This document shows, piece after piece, positions 7,993-14,134 of a stretch of 20,181 nt of DNA. The notes beneath the pieces were generated by a model. That model was given only the letters and a program-made list of their open reading frames with translations, did not search any database and was not told the origin of the DNA. The position numbers and the translations under genes are program-made. Positions within the stretch are counted from its first letter, which is position 1, and each line of letters opens with the position of its first letter. The DNA is from Cellvibrionaceae bacterium (GTDB taxonomy: Bacteria > Pseudomonadota > Gammaproteobacteria > Pseudomonadales > Cellvibrionaceae), in the NCBI GenBank assembly GCA_021151615.1, contig JAGKXA010000150.1, forward strand, positions 1 to 20,181, in the 5' to 3' direction.

Positions 7993-9165
7993 TCAAGGCT
8001 CTTCATCGTCATCAATTTTTTGCAAACTCAATTCACCAAAACTGGTTGGCGGCGCTTTGGGTTCCGCGGCAACAGGCTCTGCCTTGGGAACAACCACACC
8101 GTCAGTCGCCAACTTGATCCTCAAGCGCAAATTATTGGGCGAGTCGGCATTGGCAATAGCATCATCAAAACTGACTTTGCCGGCCATATACAATTTAAAA
8201 ATTGCACCATCAAAAGTTTGCATGCCAAGATTTTCAGATTTTTCCATAATCTCTTTAATTTCGGTGAGACGACTTTTTAAAATCAATTCCTGAATCGTTT
8301 TGGTTCCCAGCAATACTTCTACGGCGGCGCAGCGCTTGCCATCTACTGTGGGCAACAGTCGCTGTGAAACAAATGCGCGTAAATTTTGCGAGAGCCCCAT
8401 CAACAATTGCGGACGGCGCTCTTCCGGAAATAAATTGATAATCCGTTCCAATGCCTGATTGGAATTATTGGCGTGCAAGGTTGAGATCGCCAAATGTCCG
8501 GTTTCAGCAAATTCCAACGCATGTTCCATGGTTTCGCGATCGCGAATTTCACCAATCAGGATGACATCCGGAGCCTGGCGCAGGGTATTTTTCAGCGCAG
8601 CTTTATAACTGCGCGTATCCACGCCCACTTCGCGCTGATTAATCACGCTGCGCTTGTGCTTGTGTACAAATTCCACCGGGTCTTCAATGGTAATAATGTG
8701 ACCACCACTGGACGAATTGCGATGATCAATTAACGCCGCCAGCGATGTGGATTTACCCGAACCGGTACCACCAACAAATAACACCAGGCCGCGCTTGGTC
8801 ATAATCACATCTTTCAACACTTCCGGAAGGCCCAGGGCATCAAATTGCGGAATATCGGTTTTGATGTTGCGCGCAACAATAGCAACCTCATTGCGCTGCT
8901 TGAAAATATTGATACGAAAACGCCCTACACCGTGAATAGAGATAGCCAGATTCATTTCCAGCTCGTGCGCAAAGGCTGCGCGCTGCTCATCATCCATGAT
9001 GGCATTGGCAATACTTTCAATTTCACCCGGTTTAAAGGGTTCGTTGGTGAGCGGCTTTAATACCCCCTGAAATTTTGCACAGGGTGGCGCGCCCGTACTC
9101 AGGTACAAATCAGAGCCATCTTTTTTGGCGAGAATATTTAAATATTGATCAATGGGTGTTGCCAT
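7993..9165 (-). CDS. pilU: type IV pilus retraction ATPase PilU
   Basis: Hexameric PilT-family ATPase that supports pilus retraction and twitching motility at the cytoplasmic side of the pilus machine. The start is placed at the ATG at 9165: it has AGGAG seven bases upstream and gives 390 residues, close to PilU of Pseudomonas (about 382). The open frame extends 63 codons further upstream, but that part overlaps another gene and has no family similarity. Visible motifs are the N-terminal GSDLYLSTGAPP, Walker A GGTGSGKST (132-140), the Asp-box region IITIEDPVEFVHKH, Walker B VILIGEIRD (201-209), the His box STLHANN and the PilU-type NNSNQALERIINLFPEERR. Its partner pilT is not in the window. 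The C-terminus carries an acidic tail (DDDEEP). It probably shares a transcript with the RidA-like fragment upstream and the acetyltransferase downstream. Confidence 0.95.
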   Translation of the reverse strand: MATPIDQYLNILAKKDGSDLYLSTGAPPCAKFQGVLKPLTNEPFKPGEIESIANAIMDDEQRAAFAHELEMNLAISIHGVGRFRINIFKQRNEVAIVARNIKTDIPQFDALGLPEVLKDVIMTKRGLVLFVGGTGSGKSTSLAALIDHRNSSSGGHIITIEDPVEFVHKHKRSVINQREVGVDTRSYKAALKNTLRQAPDVILIGEIRDRETMEHALEFAETGHLAISTLHANNSNQALERIINLFPEERRPQLLMGLSQNLRAFVSQRLLPTVDGKRCAAVEVLLGTKTIQELILKSRLTEIKEIMEKSENLGMQTFDGAIFKLYMAGKVSFDDAIANADSPNNLRLRIKLATDGVVVPKAEPVAAEPKAPPTSFGELSLQKIDDDEEP

Positions 9166-9409
9166 GGGTAGCTCCTGTCCGGGCGATATAACAGGAGAAG
9201 TATAGGCAAGAATCGATAATGGCGGAGAGCAGCTGTGATTTGTTGCTGCCAATAGCTGCCAGGGTAGTTTCAGCCTGCGCCAAAATCTGCGCGATCTGCT
9301 CCGCCATGGGCGTTTGGGTGTTATTAGGCACTTCAACAAAATGGGCAATCCCATTAAATACAGTAGCGTCTGACCAGCGCGGCGAGGGATTTAAACGTTG
9401 GATAGTCAT
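9149..9409 (-). pseudogene. 5' fragment of a RidA/YjgF (YoaB-like) gene
   Basis: The first 63 or so residues (9221-9409) match the N-terminal half of RidA-family proteins of the YoaB type: MTIQRLNPSPRWSDATVF, FVEVPNN, then an EQIAQILAQAETTLAAIGSNKSQLLSA helix. Full-length members are about 114-130 residues and continue with a TIYL-type strand and the C-terminal active-site half. Here the frame runs instead into an unrelated 23-residue tail (IIDSCLYFSCYIARTGATHGNTH) and stops at 9149, 17 bases inside pilU. The missing half is not found in the other reading frames nearby. The start (ATG 9409) and a GGAG ribosome binding site are intact, so it may still be translated and could couple translation into pilU. 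Best read as a deletion remnant; a short functional protein is less likely. Confidence 0.7.
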
Positions 9410-9450
9410 AGGGGCTCCAAATCAAGTCTGTGCAAAATTGCTTTGGCGCC

Positions 9451-9456
9451 TATAAT
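9451..9456 (+). promoter_or_regulatory. candidate -10 box of yejK
   Basis: Consensus TATAAT in the 100-base gap between the divergent ridA-fragment/pilU operon and yejK. No good -35 is found 16-18 bases upstream (CTGTGC at the 17-base position), so assignment is tentative. The reverse strand of the same AT patch reads TATTAT and could serve the opposite operon. Confidence 0.35.
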
Positions 9457-9509
9457 AGCCGGCTTTTTCCAGTTGCCCTCATTAATCCTGAAATAGACAT
9501 AATTCCGCT

Positions 9510-10529
9510 ATGGCCATTACTGCTCTCGTCGCTCATCGAATTTATCGCCACTCCCCCGGCAGCGCTTTTGAACTGCAACTGCGTAGTGAACTCTTTGCCA
9601 CCAACGGCAAATTGGAAGAGCTGGCCTACGAGCTGAAAGCGCAATTTATTCGCAAGGGCGGTAAAAGCTATGGACGTTTTTCCGATGAACTGGGCGAGTT
9701 TCCACTGCCCGCCTGGCTAAAGGATTCGCGAGAGGAACGCTTGAGCTTCCTGAGTTTTACCCACAAAGCCATGCAGCAATTCCAGCAGGCATTGGAAAAC
9801 GCAGAATCATTGCTGGATGCCTATGTGTTCTTTGTGGAAGAAAAACTGGAAGTTGGCGATACCCTGCATGTCTATTTACTCGAACACCTGAGCGGTATTT
9901 ATCTGGATGGCGAGCTGGCAATCGATGAATCGCTCCATCTGGATACCAGTGGTTTTAATCTGGCTGCCAAGATCCAACTGCAGGATTGGGTAGATGCCAA
10001 CTCCAGCACCTACCTCACGCTAATCCGCTCACGCACTGACAAAGATATCGCTGAAGCATTTACCCACTTTATCGCCTTTACTGATAAGCAAGACATCAAA
10101 CAGGAAACAGCCGAGTTTCTGAAGGTAGTTGACGATTTCAGCCAAACCCTGGACGACACTGCTGCAAAGCTGACTCGCACCAAGGTGGTAAATTATTGCC
10201 TGGAACAAAATAAAGCTGGCAAGGCCGTTACCATCGCCGATCTATCGCAAAACCTCGCCGAAGAAGTAAAAAGTTACGAACCTGAACGCTTTGTGCGCTA
10301 TGTAGAATCCAGCAAGCCTGAGATCAAACCTGAGTTCATACCCCACGCGGGGCAAATACGCAGTTATGTGCGTATTAGCGGGCGCAACGACAACCTGAGC
10401 ATGAGCTTCGCCTCGGATTGCCTGGGACGAGAAATTGAATATGATGCCGAACAGGATGTATTGACCATCCGCAATCTACCGCCGGCGCTTAAAGCGAGAT
10501 TGATCAAGCATCTGAAAGAACTACACTAA
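9510..10529 (+). CDS. yejK: nucleoid-associated protein YejK/NdpA
   Basis: 339-residue member of the NdpA/YejK family, cytoplasmic proteins that localise with the nucleoid; their molecular role is poorly defined. Recognisable family features: the N-terminal ALVAHRIYRHSPGSAFELQLR, KGGKSYGRFSDE, the middle LLDAYVFFVEEKLEVGDTLHVYLLEHLSGIYLDGELAIDESLHLDTSGFNLAAKIQLQDW, YLTLIRSRTDKDIAEAFTHFI, VDDFSQTLDD, and the C-terminal LSMSFASDCLGREIEYDAEQDVLTIRNLPPALKARL. Length agrees with E. coli YejK (about 335). The start at 9510 lacks a good Shine-Dalgarno, but the alignment begins there. It is monocistronic and divergent from the pilU operon. Confidence 0.9.
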   Translation: MAITALVAHRIYRHSPGSAFELQLRSELFATNGKLEELAYELKAQFIRKGGKSYGRFSDELGEFPLPAWLKDSREERLSFLSFTHKAMQQFQQALENAESLLDAYVFFVEEKLEVGDTLHVYLLEHLSGIYLDGELAIDESLHLDTSGFNLAAKIQLQDWVDANSSTYLTLIRSRTDKDIAEAFTHFIAFTDKQDIKQETAEFLKVVDDFSQTLDDTAAKLTRTKVVNYCLEQNKAGKAVTIADLSQNLAEEVKSYEPERFVRYVESSKPEIKPEFIPHAGQIRSYVRISGRNDNLSMSFASDCLGREIEYDAEQDVLTIRNLPPALKARLIKHLKELH

Positions 10530-10666
10530 TTACCGGAAGGTCGCTATCAAACAGGATCTGCTAACGAAGATCTCCTTGACAACAATAATGAACAGGCAAA
10601 TGCAGTATTTTCACTATCTGATAACAAAATTACCGACTCCTATAACAACTTAACCTAAGCAACGCC
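10530..10666. other. intergenic between yejK and the tetR promoter
   Basis: AT-rich and non-coding. A GATCT...AGATC inverted repeat near 10554-10573 is too weak and lacks a T-run to be called a terminator. A TTGACA at 10575-10580 has no matching -10 at normal spacing. Confidence 0.4.
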
Positions 10667-10695
10667 TTGAAAATACAGACGACTGGTCATATATT
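10667..10695 (+). promoter_or_regulatory. tetR promoter with embedded operator (site 1)
   Basis: TTGAAA (10667-10672), a 17-base spacer and TATATT (10690-10695). The spacer contains AGACGACTGGTCA (10677-10689), the same motif found twice upstream of the next gene. A repressor bound there would sit between -35 and -10, the usual arrangement for TetR-family autorepression. The expected start point (about 10702) coincides with the ATG of the gene, suggesting a leaderless mRNA. Confidence 0.75.
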
Positions 10696-10701
10696 TACAT
10701 C

Positions 10702-11292
10702 ATGAGCAAACGTGAACTGAAAAAAGATCATCTCCTTGATGCCGGCCTGAAAGTAATGGCCACACGTGGCTATAACGGCACCAGCATTCAGGACATAGTC
10801 AATGCTGCCAATGTGCCCAAGGGGTCTTTCTACACCTACTTCAAAAGCAAAGAAGACTTTGCCATTGAAGCACTGGAGAAAGTCACCGAGGAGCGCATGG
10901 AGCAGAACCGTCACTTGCTCAACAACCGCAGTATTTGCCCGCAAGAACGTCTCACCCGCTTCTTCGTGGAAAACATCGGCGGTTGTGAAGAGAACCTCAA
11001 TGGTGGTTGCTTCATCGGGAATATGTGCCAGGAAATGTCGGAGTCCAGCGAAGCAATTCGCATTAAAGTTCGTCAGATGCTGCGCAATAGCACCCAGGCT
11101 ATTGAGGATGTATTGGAAGAAGCACGACTCAAAGACGGCTTGAAAAGCCATTTGCCCTCCCCGATTTTGGCTGAATTCCTATTTAATGCCTGGGAGGGGA
11201 CACTGATGCGAATGAAAGCCTCCAAGTGTCGCGAGCCTTTGAATGCGTTTTTGACCGTTCTTCCTGAATTGTTCAGCAAGCCAGAAGCTTGA
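10702..11292 (+). CDS. TetR-family repressor, NemR-like electrophile/oxidant sensor
   Basis: 196-residue TetR-family regulator. The N-terminal DNA-binding domain is canonical (HLLDAGLKVMATRGYNGTSIQDIV, then NVPKGSFYTYFKSKEDF, helix-turn-helix about 27-46). The ligand domain resembles E. coli NemR: by my recollection of that protein, C95 and C103 here (GCEENLNGGC) align with NemR C98 and C106 with the same spacing. K172 (MRMKASKCREPL) aligns with NemR K175, 69 residues after the reactive cysteine in both proteins. C106 and K175 are the NemR switch for hypochlorous acid and reactive electrophiles, so this protein probably releases DNA when that cysteine is modified. Further cysteines are C79, C109 and C176. 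No Shine-Dalgarno precedes the ATG; the promoter geometry predicts a leaderless transcript. An intrinsic terminator follows. No nemA or gloA gene is present; the adjacent gene is an lpxR homologue carrying two copies of the operator. Confidence 0.88.
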   Translation: MSKRELKKDHLLDAGLKVMATRGYNGTSIQDIVNAANVPKGSFYTYFKSKEDFAIEALEKVTEERMEQNRHLLNNRSICPQERLTRFFVENIGGCEENLNGGCFIGNMCQEMSESSEAIRIKVRQMLRNSTQAIEDVLEEARLKDGLKSHLPSPILAEFLFNAWEGTLMRMKASKCREPLNAFLTVLPELFSKPEA

Positions 11293-11309
11293 ATTAATCA
11301 CCGCACCCG

Positions 11310-11335
11310 AAAAATGCCCTTTGGGTATTTTTTTC
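11310..11335 (+). terminator. intrinsic terminator of tetR
   Basis: ATGCCC (11314-11319), loop TTT, GGGTAT (11323-11328; one G-T pair), flanked by A/T pairs and running into about seven T. It lies some 20 bases past the tetR stop, separating it from lpxR, which therefore needs its own promoter. Confidence 0.75.
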
Positions 11336-11346
11336 CGATAAAAAGA

Positions 11347-11360
11347 AGATGACTGGTCAC
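11347..11360 (+). promoter_or_regulatory. operator-like repeat, site 2 (distal) upstream of lpxR
   Basis: AGATGACTGGTCAC, identical to site 3 except for one base (T for C at the fourth position). It is 82 bases upstream of site 3, in the same orientation. No good promoter hexamers fit around it, so it may be an auxiliary operator or belong to a weaker upstream promoter. Confidence 0.6.
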
Positions 11361-11428
11361 TTATTTTTACAGAGTAAAAAGTTCTGTAACTGGATCTTTT
11401 TGTTAGCTTGATTTTTGCCTCAAAAAGA

Positions 11429-11442
11429 AGACGACTGGTCAC
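11429..11442 (+). promoter_or_regulatory. operator-like repeat, site 3 (proximal) upstream of lpxR
   Basis: AGACGACTGGTCAC, matching site 1 in 13 of 14 positions and lying about 65 bases upstream of the lpxR start codon. AT-rich TTAAAT follows at once and could be the -10 box, which would place the motif in the spacer as at the tetR promoter. The corresponding -35 (TCAAAA) is poor, as expected for a promoter that is weak or needs an activator. Confidence 0.65.
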
Positions 11443-11506
11443 TTAAATTATTAGGAGTGCAAACTTAAGGCATTTAGGTAACCAAAATACAGAAGGAGTT
11501 ACCACC

Positions 11507-12661
11507 GTGAACCCGTTAAAACACAGATCCAGACTTTTCGGGCAAAAACAGATAGTTACGCTTGGGTTTTTACTTATCAACCCTTTATCAGTTATTGCCG
11601 AAAGCCCATATCTGGCGAAACAAGAACCTGAATGGACCCAAATTGCAGCATTGGTTGAAGAAGAAAAACGACCTGAGCTCCATCTGGATAATCAAATAAC
11701 CAGAGCAACCAAGAGCTGGGCCTTTGCCTTTGATAATGATGTTCTTGTACCTGGTGGCCGCGACCAGGATTACACCTATGGCATTAACTTTACCCAAACG
11801 GGTAACAACGCCCGCGAAGCATCAATTTCCTTAAACAACCCCTTATTGGTGTTGGATAAATGGCTGGGAAATGAACGCAGTTCTTTAAGTTTACAAGAAG
11901 CATTTAGCAGGGAAATTGGAGTATTTGGTTTTACACCTGAAGATATAAGTATCAGTCAGGCAAACCCTAATGATCGCCCTTACGCTAGTTTGATTTATCT
12001 TTCCAGTTCGCGAGAGCAAATTGATTTGGTGGATAACGTCGCCTGGAAAAGCACACTTACCCTGGGCGCACTTGGGCTAGCCATAGTTGGTGAATTACAA
12101 AATGTCGTCCATGAGGCCACCAATAGCGAAAGACCGCAAGGATGGGATAACCAAATCAGCGATGGCGGCGAGCTGACAGGTCGCTATGTCGTTGCACGCC
12201 AGAAATACATCGAAGGTTTTTCAGACAATCTGGAAGTGAAAAGCACCGTTCAGGCATCTCTCGGCTATTTAACTGAGGCTAGCTGGAGCTTAAGTTTTCG
12301 CAAAGGCAGAATTCACAGCCCCTGGTCATCATTTAATCCAGAGCTGGCGAGTTATGGTGAAAAATCTTCCCACTCCAGCAATTCCAAACCGGTAAACGAG
12401 CACTATTTTTGGGCTGGAGTTGCATTAAAAGCGAGAGTCTATAACGCTTTTCTGCAAGGACAATTTCGTAATAGCGCGGTCACCTATGAGCATAACCAAC
12501 TTAACCCAGTACTGATTGAAGCATGGGCAGGCTATACGTTCGCCTTTAAGCAAGGCTATAGAATTAGTTATGTATTACGTGGCCATAGCTCGGAGATAAG
12601 AGAGGGTGCAGGAGATAGGAATCTACTTTGGGGTGGAATTATTATCGCAAGGAGCTTATAG
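11507..12661 (+). CDS. lpxR: LpxR-family lipid A 3'-O-deacylase (outer membrane)
   Basis: 384-residue outer-membrane protein of the LpxR family (DUF2219). LpxR removes the 3'-acyloxyacyl chain from lipid A at the outer leaflet, altering endotoxicity and membrane packing. The start is a GTG with an excellent AAGGAG nine bases upstream, followed by a signal peptide ending near VIA-ES. Family motifs: AFDNDVL (74-80; N77 and D78 match the catalytic Asn-Asp), GRDQDYTYGINF (T90 matches the catalytic Thr), NPNDRPYAS (153-161), and LQNVVHEATNSERPQGWDNQ (197-216; H202 matches the catalytic His). Alternating hydrophobic strands to the C-terminus fit a 12-strand barrel, although the last residue is Leu, not Phe. 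A lysine important in Salmonella LpxR is not evident at the equivalent position. Residues 31-70 are an extra N-terminal extension before the first strand. Two operator-like repeats upstream link it to the adjacent NemR-like repressor. Confidence 0.88.
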   Translation: MNPLKHRSRLFGQKQIVTLGFLLINPLSVIAESPYLAKQEPEWTQIAALVEEEKRPELHLDNQITRATKSWAFAFDNDVLVPGGRDQDYTYGINFTQTGNNAREASISLNNPLLVLDKWLGNERSSLSLQEAFSREIGVFGFTPEDISISQANPNDRPYASLIYLSSSREQIDLVDNVAWKSTLTLGALGLAIVGELQNVVHEATNSERPQGWDNQISDGGELTGRYVVARQKYIEGFSDNLEVKSTVQASLGYLTEASWSLSFRKGRIHSPWSSFNPELASYGEKSSHSSNSKPVNEHYFWAGVALKARVYNAFLQGQFRNSAVTYEHNQLNPVLIEAWAGYTFAFKQGYRISYVLRGHSSEIREGAGDRNLLWGGIIIARSL

Positions 12662-12671
12662 GATTTTGGAA

Positions 12672-12702
12672 AAAGCCCGATTTATTTTCTTGATCGGGCT
12701 TT
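12672..12702. terminator. bidirectional terminator between lpxR and the peptidase gene
   Basis: Perfect 10-bp stem AAAGCCCGAT (12672-12681) / ATCGGGCTTT (12693-12702) with an 11-base loop, between two convergent genes (stops at 12661 and 12707). The T-run is longer on the minus strand (CTTTTTCC), but both transcripts can use it. Confidence 0.9.
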
Positions 12703-12706
12703 AGCA

Positions 12707-13951
12707 TTATTTCAACAACACCGAACTCAGGGTTTCCAATTTCGTGCCCGCAAATTTTTCGCTCGCGCGAGTCAAATCATCCAACGACACTTTGCGCTTC
12801 ACCATTAGTTCACGTACCACATCATCAATACTGTATTTATTTTTACTCCGCTTACGAATTTCCTGATCCAGGTCATTTAATAACACAACTGCGCGCGCCG
12901 TAACAGGCCCAGTCGATTTGCTTTTGCGCAAATGTTTTACATCACCGCCCCATTTGGACAGATTGCGAATAATTTTGGCCCGACGCGATTTTGTCATTCC
13001 ATCAGCGCGATAAAGCAGCTCGAAAGAATAAAACTCAGCCAACCCTTCCGCTATCCAATCATCATTTGTTGTGTCTGTTATCTTGCCACTAATACGCGTG
13101 ACCATATGGGTTAATTCGTGCAGTAGAGGGCTAGTGCCATTTTCACTAACCAGAGGGCGATCAGAGTGTAGAAATAGCGAGTTTGATGCTGAAAGCCCAC
13201 CGCGCCACATTGGATCTCCAGCACCTACCACCAATAATTTTTGCGGTGTTTTTTCAAAGGCTTTATGTAATTCCGGCCATACAAAATTAAAAAATGTGAG
13301 CGCATCCATGCGACGCATATGCTCGCCAGCAGGAGCGCTAATTGCTATTTTTGTTTTCTTAACAGTAGCTCTGCGTGTGCCGACTTTTCCCGCAATCATC
13401 CAGCCTGTTGGACGATCAAAACGGCGCTCGGGGTTATCAACGGTAAATGTATTACCCGTTTTACGCTCCCAACCGGTTTCTATACTTCTCCATGCTTTCG
13501 GTAGAACAAATGTTAACGTCGCCACTGAATAAGCATTCGGAACCTCATAGGTGTGTACCGCGGGAATTAAATCATCACCACGAAATAACGCCCAATCATT
13601 TGTAATTCTTGAATCAAACTTCCCCGGTGAGCGCTCATTGGTTAAGGCTACAAAATAGGAAAGTGTTGCTTCACCTAGTGGTAGCTCCCATTCAATTTTC
13701 TGATTCCTGATAGTCAGCTTACCGTTTGCACGAATATCTGAATAAATATTTCGCTCGTTACTAAAGCTGAACTTATGTAAGAGTTGGCCTTTATCAATCT
13801 GGATTTTAACTAGTGCTCCAGCCTTCTCGGGTAGTAAAGTCACCGAATAGTCCAACTTATATGCAGGCCCCTCAACCGCCATTGATGTACTGCTTATGTA
13901 GCAGGTAATCATTATAAGTAACGAGGAGAAAACTCTTCCCAAAAACTGCAT
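12707..13951 (-). CDS. secreted gluzincin-type zinc peptidase (M61/M1-like)
   Basis: 414 residues with a signal peptide (MQFLGRVFSSLLIMITCYISSTSMA). The N-terminal half is beta-rich and resembles the N-terminal domain of M61/M1 aminopeptidase-like proteins. The catalytic motif is HELTH (278-282), with a second glutamate E302 in DDWIAEGLAEFYS twenty residues on. That gives an HExxH...E gluzincin zinc site and the WxxEG-like signature of M61/M1 enzymes. The C-terminal ~100 residues are basic and helical (KSRRAKIIRNLSKWGG...). The canonical GxMEN substrate motif of M1 is not seen, so it is not a classical aminopeptidase. It is presumably periplasmic or secreted, with substrate unknown. It stands alone, convergent with lpxR and divergent from the CsrB-like RNA, and shares the terminator at 12672-12702. 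Confidence 0.8.
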   Translation of the reverse strand: MQFLGRVFSSLLIMITCYISSTSMAVEGPAYKLDYSVTLLPEKAGALVKIQIDKGQLLHKFSFSNERNIYSDIRANGKLTIRNQKIEWELPLGEATLSYFVALTNERSPGKFDSRITNDWALFRGDDLIPAVHTYEVPNAYSVATLTFVLPKAWRSIETGWERKTGNTFTVDNPERRFDRPTGWMIAGKVGTRRATVKKTKIAISAPAGEHMRRMDALTFFNFVWPELHKAFEKTPQKLLVVGAGDPMWRGGLSASNSLFLHSDRPLVSENGTSPLLHELTHMVTRISGKITDTTNDDWIAEGLAEFYSFELLYRADGMTKSRRAKIIRNLSKWGGDVKHLRKSKSTGPVTARAVVLLNDLDQEIRKRSKNKYSIDDVVRELMVKRKVSLDDLTRASEKFAGTKLETLSSVLLK

Positions 13952-14014
13952 TCTGCTAACCCCGCCGAAAAATCATCAAAAAGATTGTAGTGTAGTTTAA
14001 TGGCCAAAACCCTT

Positions 14015-14034
14015 ATTCCCCCTAGGGAATTATA
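14015..14034 (-). promoter_or_regulatory. candidate -10 box and adjacent inverted repeat upstream of the peptidase gene
   Basis: On the minus strand a consensus TATAAT (14034 down to 14029) lies about 80 bases before the peptidase start. ATTCCC-CCTA-GGGAAT (14015-14030), an inverted repeat with 6-base arms, overlaps its downstream edge and could be an operator. No good -35 box is visible at 16-18 bases. Confidence 0.4.
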
Positions 14035-14122
14035 CTCGGTTAAGCCTAACGGCCACTGAATATAGTCAATTTCCTACAAACTAAAGCGATATTAGCGACT
14101 ATCAACCAGCTCCCAATATCCA

Positions 14123-14128
14123 GATAAT
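14123..14128 (+). promoter_or_regulatory. candidate -10 box of the CsrB-like RNA
   Basis: GATAAT (5 of 6 to consensus) ends 11 bases before the first GGA motif and would start the RNA near 14135. No good -35 is present, which would suit an activator-dependent promoter. I looked upstream for the GacA/UvrY box (TGTAAG-N6-CTTACA) and found no convincing copy; the nearest is TATAGT-N6-CCTACA just before 14080. Confidence 0.4.
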
Positions 14129-14134
14129 GATCAC

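Noticed and set aside
9166..9354. 63-codon N-terminal extension of PilU
   Set aside because: Residues are Arg/Trp/Pro-rich with no PilU similarity, overlap the RidA-like reading frame, and the ATG at 9165 has a much better ribosome binding site and family-like N-terminus.
10687..11151. 154-codon minus-strand open frame over tetR
   Set aside because: Complete shadow of the TetR reading frame; the plus-strand product is clearly identified.
13200..13960. Mobile element or prophage remnants around the peptidase and GGA-rich region
   Set aside because: No transposase, integrase, terminal repeats or target duplications seen; the GGA array is explained by a CsrB-type RNA.
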